DNA of 64,000 bases from Marinobacter litoralis (GCF_016427555.1 NZ_JAELVS010000003.1:150550-214549); one strand, 5' to 3'; shown: positions 51,864 to 62,869, counted from the first letter of the stretch. Program-made: numbers and translations. Notes: generated by a model from the sequence alone, not told the origin.

Positions 51864-53048
51864 ATGGACGAATCAATACTGGTTGTAAACAGCGGCAGTT
51901 CCTCTGTGAAACTGGCTCTCTTCAACAAAAACCTTGAAAAAAAAGCTTCCGCGCTGGCCGAAAAACTCAACAATAACGATGCAGTGGCCCACATAAATGG
52001 AATCTCCGAACCCATAGAACTTCCTCAAGGAGCCGATCACCAACAGGCACTTCAAGCACTGATCGAGATCTTCACCCGTACAGGACTTCTTAAGGGCTCG
52101 CCCTTCGCCATCGGCCACCGTGTCGTTCATGGCGGTGAAACCTTCCGGGAAGCAGCTTTAATCGATGCAGGAACAATCTCAGCCATCAAAAAGGTTTCCG
52201 GCCTTGCCCCGCTTCACAACCCGGTAAACCTCGTCGGCATCGATGCCATGCACGAGTTGTTCCCGTCGGTGCCTCAGGTGGCGGTATTTGACACCGCCTA
52301 TCATCAAACATTGCCCGAAAAAGCATTCCGCTACGCCCTACCGAAGCACTGCTATGAAGAATGGGGGGTGCGTCGCTACGGCTTTCACGGAACCAGCCAC
52401 TCGTTCATGGTTCAGGAAGCGGCTCGCCTGCTTGGCAAGAACGTCGAAAGCACATCAATCATTTCAGCCCACTTGGGCAATGGTTGCAGCATCACGGCCA
52501 TTCAAGATGGGAAGAGCGTTGATACCAGCATGGGGCTTACACCGCTGGAAGGGCTGGTAATGGGCACCCGCAGCGGAGACGTCGATCCGGGCTTGTTCGA
52601 TTATCTGTCTGGCCGGGGGGTCAGTGCGAGCGACGTCCACGCCATGCTGAACAACGACAGTGGCTTGATGGGGTTATCAGGCCACACCAACGACATGCGA
52701 ACACTGTGCGAACTTGCCGAACAAGGCGACAAACCCGCCCGTCTGGCGATTGACGTATTTTGCTTCAGATTGGCCCGCTATATCGGCGCCATGACCGCGT
52801 CGCTCAGCCATCTGGACGCGGTGGTATTTACCGGCGGCATCGGTGAGAACAGCGCTCAGGTACGCCAGGAAACCATCAAGCACCTTGGTTTATTGGGGCT
52901 GGAGATCGATCCAGACCTTAACCAGATGCACGGCAAACAGTCGGATCACCGCGTGAGCCATTCCGATTCTCGCTTTGCGATTCTCACCATCCCCACGAAT
53001 GAAGAATTGGTGATCGCGCAAGAAGCCAGCCGGCTGGCGAGCAACTGA
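51864..53048 (+). CDS. ackA: Acetate kinase
   Basis: AckA interconverts acetyl phosphate and acetate with ADP/ATP. The 394-residue protein has the phosphate motif VNSGSSSVKLALF, GFHGTSHSFMVQEAARLL, and FTGGIGENSAQVR near the C-terminus. It is followed after 28 bases by pta, the usual ackA-pta operon. It begins 20 bases after the GGDEF-EAL stop, so it may be read through from that gene; no separate promoter was identified in the gap. Confidence 0.98.
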   Translation: MDESILVVNSGSSSVKLALFNKNLEKKASALAEKLNNNDAVAHINGISEPIELPQGADHQQALQALIEIFTRTGLLKGSPFAIGHRVVHGGETFREAALIDAGTISAIKKVSGLAPLHNPVNLVGIDAMHELFPSVPQVAVFDTAYHQTLPEKAFRYALPKHCYEEWGVRRYGFHGTSHSFMVQEAARLLGKNVESTSIISAHLGNGCSITAIQDGKSVDTSMGLTPLEGLVMGTRSGDVDPGLFDYLSGRGVSASDVHAMLNNDSGLMGLSGHTNDMRTLCELAEQGDKPARLAIDVFCFRLARYIGAMTASLSHLDAVVFTGGIGENSAQVRQETIKHLGLLGLEIDPDLNQMHGKQSDHRVSHSDSRFAILTIPTNEELVIAQEASRLASN

Positions 53049-53076
53049 CAACACACGAATTTAAACTGGATACATC

Positions 53077-55230
53077 ATGGCAAAAAGTCTTTTTATTGCG
53101 CCAACGTCAATGAACTCAGGTTTGACCTCAGTGTGCCTCGGGCTGCTTAGAGCATTGGAACAAGAAGGCGTAAGCGTTGGTTTTTATAAACCCTTTACCC
53201 AATCCGTCCATCAGGGCGAGGCCATCCACAACAACGGGAAAGACTCCTCGGTCGCCTTTGTAAGGGCCCACGGCGACCAGCCGGTTCCCGACCCTATTCC
53301 GCTAAAAGAAGCCCAAACGCTATTGAACCGCGGAAAAACCGACCTGCTGTTGGAGAACGTGGTTGGTGAATACCAGAAAGTCGCCAAAGACGTTGATGTT
53401 GTGATCATCGAGGGGCTCGTGCCAGACAGTGGCGAAACTTATATCGCACGCCTTAACGTAGAGGTCGCACGCAACCTCGGTTCCGAAGTCGTTCTGGTGA
53501 GCGCTCCCAAAGACTGTTCAGCCAAAGAGCTGGATGAAGAACTCGACTTCACCGCACGGCTTTTCGCAGCGCCGTCTGACCCCGAGGTGATCGCCGTCAT
53601 ACTGAACAAGGTCGGCGAGCCACGCCAGTCCCGCCCGGATTTATCGCTGCATTCTGAAAACCAACCGCCCGAAATCGATTTCCGTACATCGTGCAGCGTG
53701 TTTACAACCGAGCGTTTCCACCTGCTCGGACAAATTCCCTGGGACCCTCAACTTCTTGCGCCACGCGTTTCAGACGTGGCACGGGAGCTCGGCATAAAGG
53801 TCTTGCACGAAGGCCAGATGCATCAACGCCGGGTTCAAAAGGTATCCGTGTGCGCACGAACCATCCGTAACATGACCGACATACTGAAGCCCGGCACCCT
53901 GCTGGTCACGCCGGGCGACCGCGACGATATCATCGTCACCACGGCCGTTGCCGCTTTGAATGGTGTGCCTCTGGCAGGCCTGGTGCTGACCGGTGGCTTA
54001 TTGCCGGATGACAACATCATCGAGCTATGCCGACGAGCACTCGATACCGGGCTACCCATTCTGGCCTCGGACAATAACACTTATGAATCAGCAAACAGGC
54101 TGGCCGGTCTTTCCCCATCCGTTCCGATCGATGACACAGAACGGGTCGAGCAGACCATGGAAGCGATCGCAAAAAACATCGACACCGGCTGGCTTGAAGA
54201 GCACCTGAAAGTAACGCGACAACGCCGGCTTTCGCCTCCGGCCTTCCGCTACCAACTCTCTGAACGCTCTCGTGCCGCCGACAAGCGCATCGTGCTGCCT
54301 GAAGGCAGTGAGCCCCGGACGGTTCAGGCGGCGATTATTTGCCACGAAAGGCGCCTGGCCCGGTGCGCATTAATCGCCGAGCCCCAAGAAGTGCAGTCTG
54401 TTGCCGATTCACTAGGCATTCAAATCCCTGCCGATATGGAGATTATCGATCCCCAGGCCGTGCGCGAGCGCTATATTGAACCGATGGTTGAGCTGCGCAA
54501 ACACAAGGGCCTCACTTTCGACCAAGCCGAGGCGCTCCTCGAGGACAACGTGGTTCTCGGCACCATGATGGTTGCCATGGACGAAGCCGATGGTCTGGTT
54601 TCCGGTGCCATTCACACTACCGCGAATACCGTCCGCCCTGCCCTGCAGTTGATCAAGACTCATGACAACGCCAAGGTGGTCTCGTCGGTATTTTTCATGC
54701 TGCTACCGCAACAGGTACTGGTATATGGTGACTGTGCAATTAACCCTGACCCGAACGCTGAAGAGCTGGCAGACATCGCCATACAAAGTGCGGAATCAGC
54801 GGAAGCATTCGGGATTGAGCCTGTTGTCGCCATGATCAGTTACAGCACGGGAAAGTCCGGAACCGGACAAGATGTGGAGAAAGTACGGGAGGCTACACGC
54901 ATTGCACGTGAGCGGCGTCCGGATCTGTTGATCGACGGCCCTTTACAATACGATGCTGCGGTCATTGAAAGCGTTGGCAGATCTAAAGCACCGGACAGCA
55001 AAGTGGCGGGTAAGGCAACCGTATTTGTCTTTCCTGATCTCAACACTGGCAACACCACCTATAAGGCCGTGCAGCGCAGCGCTAACGTGGTCAGTGTTGG
55101 CCCTATGTTGCAGGGGTTGAGAAAACCGGTGAACGACCTGTCACGAGGCGCACTGGTGGAAGACATTGTCTTCACTATCGCCCTGACGAGTGTTCAGGCG
55201 AAGCAGGTAGAAGATGCAGGAGCGGCCTGA
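53077..55230 (+). CDS. pta: Phosphate acetyltransferase (long form with DRTGG domain)
   Basis: Pta makes acetyl phosphate from acetyl-CoA. The 717-residue enzyme has an N-terminal P-loop-like domain (APTSMNSGLTSVCLGLLRAL), a DRTGG-type middle domain (VTPGDRDDIIVTTAVAALNG) and the C-terminal catalytic domain from about 390 (ADKRIVLPEGSEPRTVQAA; YSTGKSGTGQDVEKV; FVFPDLNTGNTTYKAVQRSA). The first two domains regulate the long Pta of enteric bacteria. It is the last gene of ackA-pta; a GC hairpin surrounds its stop. Confidence 0.97.
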   Translation: MAKSLFIAPTSMNSGLTSVCLGLLRALEQEGVSVGFYKPFTQSVHQGEAIHNNGKDSSVAFVRAHGDQPVPDPIPLKEAQTLLNRGKTDLLLENVVGEYQKVAKDVDVVIIEGLVPDSGETYIARLNVEVARNLGSEVVLVSAPKDCSAKELDEELDFTARLFAAPSDPEVIAVILNKVGEPRQSRPDLSLHSENQPPEIDFRTSCSVFTTERFHLLGQIPWDPQLLAPRVSDVARELGIKVLHEGQMHQRRVQKVSVCARTIRNMTDILKPGTLLVTPGDRDDIIVTTAVAALNGVPLAGLVLTGGLLPDDNIIELCRRALDTGLPILASDNNTYESANRLAGLSPSVPIDDTERVEQTMEAIAKNIDTGWLEEHLKVTRQRRLSPPAFRYQLSERSRAADKRIVLPEGSEPRTVQAAIICHERRLARCALIAEPQEVQSVADSLGIQIPADMEIIDPQAVRERYIEPMVELRKHKGLTFDQAEALLEDNVVLGTMMVAMDEADGLVSGAIHTTANTVRPALQLIKTHDNAKVVSSVFFMLLPQQVLVYGDCAINPDPNAEELADIAIQSAESAEAFGIEPVVAMISYSTGKSGTGQDVEKVREATRIARERRPDLLIDGPLQYDAAVIESVGRSKAPDSKVAGKATVFVFPDLNTGNTTYKAVQRSANVVSVGPMLQGLRKPVNDLSRGALVEDIVFTIALTSVQAKQVEDAGAA

Positions 55231-55238
55231 GCCGCTCC
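55219..55238. other. Hairpin enclosing the pta stop codon
   Basis: GGAGCGGC-CTGA-GCCGCTCC is an 8-bp perfect stem; the TGA stop is in the loop. No T-run follows on either strand. It lies between convergent pta and der. Confidence 0.4.
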
Positions 55239-55263
55239 CTGAAAACAAAAGCAGTTCGGCAGC

Positions 55264-56685
55264 TTAGCGTTTCGTGCTTTTCTGTCGGACTTTCTTCACC
55301 ACACGCCCTTTTTTCATATCGTTGTCTTTCTTGACTCGCTGCCTGGGCGTCAGGCGATCCACTTTATTCGCAAACGGGTTTTCACCGCCGCGGAATTCAA
55401 ACCGGATAGGCGAACCGACCACTTTCAGCACTTTGCGGAACGTATTTTCCAGGTAACGCTTATAAGCCCCTGGCAAGGAGCCAACCTGGTTGCCGTGCAC
55501 CACGATAACCGGTGGATTGGACCCGCCCTGGTGAGCATATCGAAGCTTGATGCGTCGCCCATGCACCATGGGGGGCTGGTGCTGGGCAATCGCGTCTTCA
55601 AGAATGGCTGTCAGACGATTCGTTGGCCACTTGGCCATAGACGATTCGTAGCTGGCCTGAACCGACTCGTACATGGTACCAACACCGGTACCGTGCAAGG
55701 CCGAGATGTAGTACTTGTCTGCATAATCGAGAAAGTCCAGGCGGCGCGCTACCTGCTCTTTGACCTTAGCCCGGTCTTCCGAATCCATGCCATCCCACTT
55801 ATTAATGGCGATGACCAACGAGCGGCCCGCATCGAGCACAAATCCGATCAAGTGCAAATCCTGATCAACCAAACCCTCTCGCGCATCGATGACCAGAATG
55901 ACAACATGCGCATCATCAATGGCTTGCAAGGTTTTGATGATAGAAAACTTCTCTACCACTTCCTTCACGTTCTTGCGGCGGCGCACACCCGCGGTATCGA
56001 TCAGGGTGTATTCGTGGCCATGCCGCTCATACGGGATATAGATACTGTCTCGGGTTGTACCCGGCATGTCATAGACAACCACCCGCTCCTCGCCGAGCAT
56101 GCGGTTAACCAGCGTGGACTTGCCCACGTTCGGGCGCCCGACCACACCGATACGAATACCCGGATACCGGTCGGCACGATCCTGCTCTGACGGCTCTTCA
56201 GGCTCCGGAAGCAGGTTTTCAAGTAGAGACCGAACACCTCGGTTGTGAGCAGCGGCAATCATGAACACCGATTGAAAGCCCAGTTTGTAAAAGTCGGCTG
56301 CTGCCACGTCTGGGTCTTGGCCATCGGTTTTATTCACGACCAGATGGGCTTGCTTGTCCGAGCGGCGAAGATGGTCAGCGATGACTTCGTCACCGGCAGT
56401 CAGCCCTGCTCGGCCATCCACCAAAAACAGCACAATGTCGGCCTCATCCACGGCCTGAAGAGACTGCTGGGCCATTTCCGAGTCCAGACCGGCCTCCTGG
56501 CCTGTGAGTCCACCAGTATCGATAACAATAAACTTTCGGTCCTCGTAGAAACCTTCGCCGTACTTCCGATCGCGGGTCAGTCCCGGAAAATCCGCAACCA
56601 ACGCATCCCGGGTACGGGTCATCTGGTTAAACAAGGTGGACTTGCCTACGTTTGGGCGTCCTACAAGGGCAATTACTGGGGTCAT
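55264..56685 (-). CDS. der: Ribosome-associated GTPase Der (EngA)
   Basis: Der is a double-GTPase needed for 50S subunit assembly. The 473-residue protein has two G domains, each with GRPNVGKST (residues 9-17 and again in the second domain), DTGG and DTAG switch motifs, NKTD and NKWD guanine motifs, and a C-terminal KH-like domain ([20 protein letters not shown]). The C-terminus is basic. It is the last gene of the rlmN-pilW-rodZ-ispG-hisS-yfgM-bamB-der string. Confidence 0.98.
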   Translation of the reverse strand: MTPVIALVGRPNVGKSTLFNQMTRTRDALVADFPGLTRDRKYGEGFYEDRKFIVIDTGGLTGQEAGLDSEMAQQSLQAVDEADIVLFLVDGRAGLTAGDEVIADHLRRSDKQAHLVVNKTDGQDPDVAAADFYKLGFQSVFMIAAAHNRGVRSLLENLLPEPEEPSEQDRADRYPGIRIGVVGRPNVGKSTLVNRMLGEERVVVYDMPGTTRDSIYIPYERHGHEYTLIDTAGVRRRKNVKEVVEKFSIIKTLQAIDDAHVVILVIDAREGLVDQDLHLIGFVLDAGRSLVIAINKWDGMDSEDRAKVKEQVARRLDFLDYADKYYISALHGTGVGTMYESVQASYESSMAKWPTNRLTAILEDAIAQHQPPMVHGRRIKLRYAHQGGSNPPVIVVHGNQVGSLPGAYKRYLENTFRKVLKVVGSPIRFEFRGGENPFANKVDRLTPRQRVKKDNDMKKGRVVKKVRQKSTKR

Positions 56686-56712
56686 AATTATCTGCTATAC
56701 AAAGAAACAAAA

Positions 56713-56730
56713 ACCCGGCCTGAGCCGGGT
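56713..56730 (-). terminator. Intrinsic terminator between bamB and der
   Basis: ACCCGGC-CTGA-GCCGGGT forms a 7-bp stem; the minus strand continues GGGTTTTTGTTTC. It lies just past the bamB stop, so der is probably expressed partly from read-through or from its own promoter. Confidence 0.75.
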
Positions 56731-56745
56731 CATTTCAGCGGGGCT

Positions 56746-57915
56746 TCAGTCGTCCTGCTCAAGCTTGAGAACCGACATTTTGCCACCGTTACCATAAACC
56801 AACAGGTTACCATTACTCAGTACCTGGACAGGTACGCGGATACCGTCACTGTCAAAGTCCATTTGGCCCACCAAGCGACCATCGCTCATCTGCAAAACAT
56901 GCAGATAACCTTCATAGTCACCAACAACCAGATACTCTCCGGTTACCGCAGGGCGTGTGACCTGGCGCCATGCCAAATCACTTTGCACCCACAGCTCGCG
57001 GCGGTCGTTACCCCGCAAAGCGACTATGTCGCCATTGGCGGCTGCGAGAAAGATATTGCCACGACCAATAGCCGGTGAGTAGTAACTGGACGCCGAGCGG
57101 CTCCAGATTTCCTGCCCGGACCGAATATCAATCAAAGCAAGCTTACCCTGATAACCCACCACCATAATGGCTGAATCCAGTACCAGTGGCTGGCCGCCGA
57201 TATCCACCAGTCGTTCCAATTCCGTGCGCCCTTGCGCCTGACCTACCTGATATTGCCAGACGGGCTGACCGTTCTCCGCGGTCAGTGCAATCACCCGGCC
57301 GTTGGCAAAAGAAGCAATCACGATATCAGCACCTACCAACGGGGCCGCAGCTGTGCGCATGGTGAGCACAGGAACCTGCGCTTCATACTGCCAAAGCTGT
57401 TCACCCTTATCGGTATCGAAACTGATCACTCGCCCATCGGTAGTTTGAACAACAACCGATGAACCGTTTGATTGCGGCGCTGCCAACACTTCTGTGGGCA
57501 ATTCAACGCGCCAGTTTTCCTTTCCATCCTCGCTGGACAGTGCGATTAATTCTGCGTCGCGAGTAACGAAATAAAGCTGTCGGCCATCGGCTCCCGGTCC
57601 CGCGAAAATACGGTCGTCGAGCTCTTTTTCCCAAATCACTTTGCCGTCTTCCGCGGCCACAGTAACCACTTCGCCGTCCGCAGAGGCGGCGTAGATCACA
57701 TCCCCCGCATAAAGCGGCGCCAACTGCAGATACTCGTCGTCGTGCCCGTCGCCAACGGACATTTTCCAAACCCGTTCAAATTCCACAGAGGTTTCGATGT
57801 CTGGCACTGGAGCCGGCTGCTCAAATGTATCGTTTGTACTGCAGCCAGCCAACAGCAAGGCCAGGGCCGCGGTTATTGACGTCAGTGCGAACGGTTTGTT
57901 GCGCCCAAAAGGCAT
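56746..57915 (-). CDS. bamB: Outer membrane assembly lipoprotein BamB
   Basis: BamB is a lipoprotein beta-propeller of the BAM complex that inserts outer membrane proteins. The 389-residue protein has a lipobox (LLLAGC, Cys25) and PQQ-type propeller repeats (GKVIWEKELDDRIFAGPGAD, GRVIALTAENGQPVWQYQV, SGQEIWSRSASSYYSPAIGR). The start is the ATG that overlaps the yfgM stop (TGATG), preceded by GGGAGG; a TTG three bases earlier is also open. No missing repeat was noticed. Confidence 0.95.
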   Translation of the reverse strand: MPFGRNKPFALTSITAALALLLAGCSTNDTFEQPAPVPDIETSVEFERVWKMSVGDGHDDEYLQLAPLYAGDVIYAASADGEVVTVAAEDGKVIWEKELDDRIFAGPGADGRQLYFVTRDAELIALSSEDGKENWRVELPTEVLAAPQSNGSSVVVQTTDGRVISFDTDKGEQLWQYEAQVPVLTMRTAAAPLVGADIVIASFANGRVIALTAENGQPVWQYQVGQAQGRTELERLVDIGGQPLVLDSAIMVVGYQGKLALIDIRSGQEIWSRSASSYYSPAIGRGNIFLAAANGDIVALRGNDRRELWVQSDLAWRQVTRPAVTGEYLVVGDYEGYLHVLQMSDGRLVGQMDFDSDGIRVPVQVLSNGNLLVYGNGGKMSVLKLEQDD

Positions 57916-58568
57916 CAAGCGCCCTCCCCGACACCAAGGTCAGACAGTTTGAGTTCGAGCAGATCGCCACCACGGGACGGACCCTGTTCTCTGGCCGCAA
58001 GATAGGCTTCACGCGCACCTTCGGTGTCGCCCTTGGCAAGAAGAATGTCGCCCCTCAGCTCGGAAAACACCGCAGCGAAGGATTTCGCCTCACTCGCATC
58101 GCCCAGAGTTTCCAATGCCGCGTCGTGCTCACCAGCGGCAAACTGAGCTTGCGCCAGACGCTGGCGAATCACCAGAGACAGCGCCTTATAGTCAGCGGCT
58201 TTATCCAGAGCCCACTTGAGTGACTCAACGGCCGCTTCTGGGTTGCTCTCTACCATCATCTGCTGACGGGCCAGTACCAGATTGCCGTAAATGGCGTAAG
58301 CACTGTCGCTATGCTCTTCACGCAACGACTCGGCTACAAACTCAACGGTGCTGTTGCTATCTTCGTCGCCGGTCGAGAAGGCTGTCAGCAGCGTTGTAAA
58401 CTGATTCGCGGCTTCCGCACGCTCTTGGGCCTGATGGTTCTGCCAAGCCTGCCAACCGAACACAATCGCCAAGGCGGCACCAATACCGATTAGCAGTGAG
58501 CTACCGTTCTTTTTCCACCAATCTTTGATCGCCTGGACCTGTTCTTCCTCGGTGCGTAACTCAGCCAT
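57915..58568 (-). CDS. yfgM: YfgM-family protein, TPR-like, inner membrane
   Basis: YfgM is an inner membrane protein with a periplasmic TPR-like part that interacts with SecYEG and PpiD and helps envelope protein traffic. The 217-residue product shows the family N-terminus (RTEEEQVQAIKDWWKKNGSS), one membrane helix (LLIGIGAALAIVFGWQAW) and a helical TPR-like remainder (AKGDTEGAREAYLAAREQGP). It sits between hisS and bamB, as in E. coli, and its stop overlaps the bamB start. Confidence 0.93.
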   Translation of the reverse strand: MAELRTEEEQVQAIKDWWKKNGSSLLIGIGAALAIVFGWQAWQNHQAQERAEAANQFTTLLTAFSTGDEDSNSTVEFVAESLREEHSDSAYAIYGNLVLARQQMMVESNPEAAVESLKWALDKAADYKALSLVIRQRLAQAQFAAGEHDAALETLGDASEAKSFAAVFSELRGDILLAKGDTEGAREAYLAAREQGPSRGGDLLELKLSDLGVGEGA

Positions 58569-58615
58569 GAAAACTCCTGTTATTTATTAGTTATTGCCCG
58601 TTAATCGGTCGATTT

Positions 58616-59890
58616 TTATAGCAGTGGCGTCAAAACATCAGCCAATTCTGACTGCGCGACTTCCTGTTGAGCTTGCTCATCCCGTAACGGTTTCAACCCT
58701 ACGGTGCCATTGGCCACTTCATTTTCGCCAAGAATTACTGCATAGCGAGCACCGCTGCGATCCGCTTTTTTCATCTGGCTTTTGAAACTTCCGCCGCCAC
58801 AATGGGTAATCACCACCTTGCCGGGTAAAGCTTTTCTCAGCGTGTTCGCAATGGCCATTGCCGGGGCTACACTTTGTTCACCCATCGCGGTGACATAGAC
58901 GTCGGCCCGATTGTTGACCTCGTCCGGAATCAATTCGAGAGTTTCCAGCAACAAAATCAGACGTTCCAGACCCATTGCAAAGCCGACGGCCACCGTGGGC
59001 TTGCCGCCCAGCTGCTGAACCAGCCCGTCGTAACGCCCGCCGGCACAGATTGTCCCTTGTGCGCCCAGGCTTTCGGTGACCCATTCAAACACGGTCTTAC
59101 CGTAATAATCGAGTCCGCGAACCAGCGCCGGATTTACGGTATAAGCAACACCTGCAGCATCGAGCAACGCTTTGAGCTGTTCAAAGTGAGCCACAGACTC
59201 TTCGTCCAGATAATCACTCAAGCTGGGTGCATTCTCGAGCACCTTACGAGTATTCGGATCTTTGCTGTCCAGAATTCGGAGCGGATTAGTCGTTAAACGG
59301 CGCTTACTGTCTTCATCCAGCTCGTCATGATACTGCTCGAGATAGCTAACCAATGCCTCCCGGTATACTTTTCGAGCCTCGCTGGTACCGATGGAGTTAA
59401 TCTCGAGGCGAGCGTGAGCCGTCAAGCCCAGTTCATCCCATAAGCGAGCGGTCAGCATTAACAGCTCAGCGTCGATGTCCGGGCCAGCCATACCGAAACA
59501 TTCCACACCAATCTGATGGAACTGGCGGTAACGGCCTTTCTGTGGGCGTTCATGACGGAACATCGGGCCCGTGTACCACAGACGACGCGTCTGGTTGAAC
59601 AGCAAACCATGCTCTTCGGCAGCACGAACACAACCTGCCGTGCCCTCAGGGCGAAGGGTCAGGCTGTCACCGTTGCGATCCTCGAAGGTGTACATTTCTT
59701 TCTCGACGATGTCGGTGACTTCGCCAATGGATCGCTTGAAAAGATCGGTCTGCTCCACAATCGGCATACGGATTTCCTGATAGCCGTATTGGGAAAGCAC
59801 TTTGCGAACCGTTGATTCAACGTACTGCCAGACAGGTGTCTGGTCCGGAAGAATGTCGTTCATCCCCCGGATTGCCTGAATTTTAGCCAA
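58616..59890 (-). CDS. hisS: Histidyl-tRNA synthetase
   Basis: HisRS charges tRNA-His. The 424-residue class II enzyme has motif 1 ([18 protein letters not shown]), motif 2 ([32 protein letters not shown]), the histidine motif [16 protein letters not shown] and the C-terminal anticodon-binding domain ([20 protein letters not shown]). It lies between ispG and yfgM. Confidence 0.98.
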   Translation of the reverse strand: MAKIQAIRGMNDILPDQTPVWQYVESTVRKVLSQYGYQEIRMPIVEQTDLFKRSIGEVTDIVEKEMYTFEDRNGDSLTLRPEGTAGCVRAAEEHGLLFNQTRRLWYTGPMFRHERPQKGRYRQFHQIGVECFGMAGPDIDAELLMLTARLWDELGLTAHARLEINSIGTSEARKVYREALVSYLEQYHDELDEDSKRRLTTNPLRILDSKDPNTRKVLENAPSLSDYLDEESVAHFEQLKALLDAAGVAYTVNPALVRGLDYYGKTVFEWVTESLGAQGTICAGGRYDGLVQQLGGKPTVAVGFAMGLERLILLLETLELIPDEVNNRADVYVTAMGEQSVAPAMAIANTLRKALPGKVVITHCGGGSFKSQMKKADRSGARYAVILGENEVANGTVGLKPLRDEQAQQEVAQSELADVLTPLL

Positions 59891-59930
59891 TGTAAAACCC
59901 TGATTGCTTCTTAATATAAATGTTTGGAGA

Positions 59931-61049
59931 TCAGTCTTCGGACTTCGCTATCAATAATGCGTCCTGCTCTTCGCGACGAGCAACCTCTTCTCGGATTAAC
60001 CGCTCCAAGTCATCCGTCAGCGTTTCATTGACCAACTTTTGGTTTGGCTTTCCGTGAAGATAAAACAGATTCTTCGGCGAACCTCCCGTCAAACCGATGT
60101 CGGCTTCGCGGGCTTCGCCGGGACCATTAACGATGCATCCAATGATTGCAACGTCCAGAGAACGGTTCACGTCTTCCAGTCTTGCTTCGAGATCGTTCAT
60201 GGTCTGAATGACATCGAAGTTTTGCCGCGAGCAACTGGGGCAGGCAATAAAGTTGATGCCATGGCTACGCAGGCGCAGGCTCTTCAGAATATCAAAACCG
60301 ACTTTAATTTCCTGAACCGGATCGGCTGCCAGCGACACACGAATGGTATCGCCAATGCCATCCATCAACAGCATCCCCAGGCCGATGGAAGATTTAACGG
60401 TACCGGACCGGAACCCGCCGGCTTCCGTGATACCCAGATGCAACGGTTGCTCAATTTGCTCAGCAATCAAGCGGTAAGCCGCGACCGTCATAAACACTTC
60501 AGACGCCTTCAAACTCACCTTGAAGTCCTGAAAATCGTGCCGGTCCAAAATATCGATGTGTCGCATGGCGGATTCAACCAACGCTTCAGGCGTGGGTTCG
60601 CCGTACTTGCGTTGCAGAGCTTTTTCGAGAGAGCCCGCATTAACACCGATACGAATAGGAATGTTGCGGTCTTTGGCGGCATTAATGACGGCACTCACGC
60701 GATCGTCACGGCCGATATTCCCCGGATTGATGCGCAAACAGTCAACACCAAGCTCTGCAACCCGAAGCGCGATCTTATGATCGAAATGGATATCCGCAAC
60801 CAACGGCACCGACACCTGCTTGCGGATCTGCCCGAATGCTTCTGCGGCTTCCATAGACGGCACAGAAACCCGGACGATATCGGCCCCGGCCTCCTGAATG
60901 GCGTTAATCTGCCCTACCGTAGCAGCGACATCGCAGGTATTGGTGTTGGTCATGCTTTGAACCGCGATAGGTGCATCGCCACCTACGGGCACATCACCAA
61001 CCATGATCTGCCGGGATTTACGTCTTTTGATCGGGGAATCTTGTTTCAT
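59931..61049 (-). CDS. ispG: 4-hydroxy-3-methylbut-2-en-1-yl diphosphate synthase IspG
   Basis: IspG performs the penultimate reductive step of the MEP isoprenoid pathway using a 4Fe-4S cluster. The 372-residue protein has the TIM-barrel part ([28 protein letters not shown]) and the cluster cysteines in [11 protein letters not shown] and [10 protein letters not shown]. It lies between rodZ and hisS, as in E. coli. A short ribosome site precedes the ATG. Confidence 0.98.
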   Translation of the reverse strand: MKQDSPIKRRKSRQIMVGDVPVGGDAPIAVQSMTNTNTCDVAATVGQINAIQEAGADIVRVSVPSMEAAEAFGQIRKQVSVPLVADIHFDHKIALRVAELGVDCLRINPGNIGRDDRVSAVINAAKDRNIPIRIGVNAGSLEKALQRKYGEPTPEALVESAMRHIDILDRHDFQDFKVSLKASEVFMTVAAYRLIAEQIEQPLHLGITEAGGFRSGTVKSSIGLGMLLMDGIGDTIRVSLAADPVQEIKVGFDILKSLRLRSHGINFIACPSCSRQNFDVIQTMNDLEARLEDVNRSLDVAIIGCIVNGPGEAREADIGLTGGSPKNLFYLHGKPNQKLVNETLTDDLERLIREEVARREEQDALLIAKSED

Positions 61050-61083
61050 TGACAGGAACCAACACTATATCCGGACGTTTAAT

Positions 61084-62076
61084 TCAGGGTTCGAGTGTGA
61101 ACTCTGACCGATTGTTCACGACGCGAAAGTTACCTTTATCGACGACTTCATTTTGAAACCGGATAACTTCCACTGCACTCATCGCACCGACAACCACATT
61201 CAACGGTGGCGTGCCGCGCACATCTAATTTATCACCCCGTTGGCGCAACCCACTTGCCAGCCGCTGGCCTGTGGCATCGGTAACTTTTATCCAGCAGTCG
61301 CCACTAAACCTCATTTCCAACTGGCCCGCAACGGAAGCTGCGACGGGTTGGACGACTTCGGGGGCCTGACTTGACTCCACCGGCGCCTGCAATGGCTCAA
61401 CCGGCTCAGCGGTATTAGCCATCACCTCTGGTTCGGCCTCACTGCTCTCGGGAACGGAAGCCTGATCAGCGTCACCGGCCAAAGGCTGTGTTGAAGCAGG
61501 AGTATCCGTCGCCTCCAACTCGTCTGCAGGCTCATCAACCAATAAATCTGTCGCCGGCTCTGAAGCCATCGGTTCAGGCAAACGGTCACTGGCGTCGATA
61601 TCTTCATTCACCGAAGTTTCAGCCGAGGGCGCAACCCGTTCATCAGTTGCGTTTTCCTTTCCCGCCACGAAATATAAAGCGATCGATGCTACTACACCCA
61701 GCAGCACGAGCCATAAAATAGCTTTCGCAATCCGCTGTTTCCGCCTTTTGCGGCGTTCGATATCAATCAGCGGATTGGCTTGCAACGCTTCTTCACGGCG
61801 CTTACGGGCGGGAGCCAATTCAACATCAAGGTCTTTAATCACCGAATCGGCATTCAAACCCACCTGCCGGGCATATGCCCTGACATAGCCCTTCAGAAAC
61901 AGCTCGGTGTCGATCTTTTCGTAATCGCCAGCTTCAATAGCCTGGACAACCGAAGGACGAAGATGTTGCTGCTCGGCGATCGCCGTGACAGGCAGCCCCT
62001 TCGCTTCCCGGGCCCTCTTTAACTGTTGGCCAACAGGTTCCGCAGGCGTGTAGTTTTCCGGCTTTTCACTGACCAT
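61084..62076 (-). CDS. rodZ: Cell shape protein RodZ
   Basis: RodZ anchors MreB to the membrane. The 330-residue protein has an N-terminal XRE-type helix-turn-helix (GQQLKRAREAKGLPVTAIAE; HLRPSVVQAIEAGDYEK), a basic segment, one membrane helix (about residues 118-138), an acidic Ala/Glu/Pro-rich periplasmic linker and a C-terminal DUF4115-type domain (FSGDCWIKVTDATGQRLASG; LDVRGTPPLNVVVGAMSAVE). It overlaps the end of pilW by 11 bases, so translation is coupled. Confidence 0.95.
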   Translation of the reverse strand: MVSEKPENYTPAEPVGQQLKRAREAKGLPVTAIAEQQHLRPSVVQAIEAGDYEKIDTELFLKGYVRAYARQVGLNADSVIKDLDVELAPARKRREEALQANPLIDIERRKRRKQRIAKAILWLVLLGVVASIALYFVAGKENATDERVAPSAETSVNEDIDASDRLPEPMASEPATDLLVDEPADELEATDTPASTQPLAGDADQASVPESSEAEPEVMANTAEPVEPLQAPVESSQAPEVVQPVAASVAGQLEMRFSGDCWIKVTDATGQRLASGLRQRGDKLDVRGTPPLNVVVGAMSAVEVIRFQNEVVDKGNFRVVNNRSEFTLEP

Positions 62077-62869
62077 TCGTAACCAGTACCTTATATTGTT
62101 GGTATTCCTCTGACTCAGCGAATTCGTTTCTCAGCAAGAGAGCCAAACTGGCCTCTTGGTCACGATCCTTGAAATGTCGCGCAATTCGAATACCCGTATA
62201 CAAACTCTCGGCAGAATGAACCAATCTGGGCGTGTTCTGAATCATCACCTGCAGGCGTGAGTAATAACGCGAAGCCGCCGAGTATTCGCCCTGCTCCACC
62301 AATACCCGCGCTAAGGAGAGCAAGGTGCGCGCCTCGCCACGGGTCAATTCTACCGCCCGACGATAGGCCTGCTCGGCTTGTGCGAGCTCGCCCAGCCGCT
62401 CCTGGGTCATGCCCAGATTGTAAAAAACACCGCCACGGTCTTTGTAGGCGGTATCTTCAGACGCCTTCGCGAACTGAGCCCTAGCCTCTCGGTATTCGCC
62501 CTGGCTGTAAAGAAAGGCTCCGTAATACACCCGACCGCGGGTGTATTTGCCATCTGCAGAGACGGCATCTTTGAAGCTCTGCTCAGACAGCCGTTCATCC
62601 CCTTCAGCGCTATAGACCAAACCCATGGTCGCGAGTGCGGGCGCATAATCGTCATCGATTTCAAAAGCGCGCTCAAGGTGATGGCGCGCACGCGTCAGAT
62701 TTCCCTGCGCAATATACCGGGAAGCAAGTTTGACGTAATTCTCTAGTGCTTTTTCACGATCCGCTTCGCGGGTAAACCGGCTGTCTGTAGTGGTGACGCA
62801 ACCCGAAACAAGCAATCCCAAAACCAGCAAGGAAAGAGTGGCCAGTTTTACGGCTGTGTTCTTAACCAT
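62066..62869 (-). CDS. pilW: Type IV pilus biogenesis/stability lipoprotein PilW (PilF)
   Basis: The 267-residue lipoprotein (lipobox LLVSGC, Cys24) consists of TPR repeats (NYVKLASRYIAQGNLTRARH; YAPALATMGLVYSAEGDERL; GVFYNLGMTQERLGELAQAE). PilW/PilF is the pilotin that assembles the PilQ secretin in the outer membrane. It lies between rlmN and rodZ, the conserved order in gammaproteobacteria. No further pilus genes are in the window. Confidence 0.93.
   Translation of the reverse strand: MVKNTAVKLATLSLLVLGLLVSGCVTTTDSRFTREADREKALENYVKLASRYIAQGNLTRARHHLERAFEIDDDYAPALATMGLVYSAEGDERLSEQSFKDAVSADGKYTRGRVYYGAFLYSQGEYREARAQFAKASEDTAYKDRGGVFYNLGMTQERLGELAQAEQAYRRAVELTRGEARTLLSLARVLVEQGEYSAASRYYSRLQVMIQNTPRLVHSAESLYTGIRIARHFKDRDQEASLALLLRNEFAESEEYQQYKVLVTNGQ

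Noticed and set aside
60039..61052. 337-codon open frame opposite ispG
   Set aside because: Antisense shadow of a conserved enzyme.
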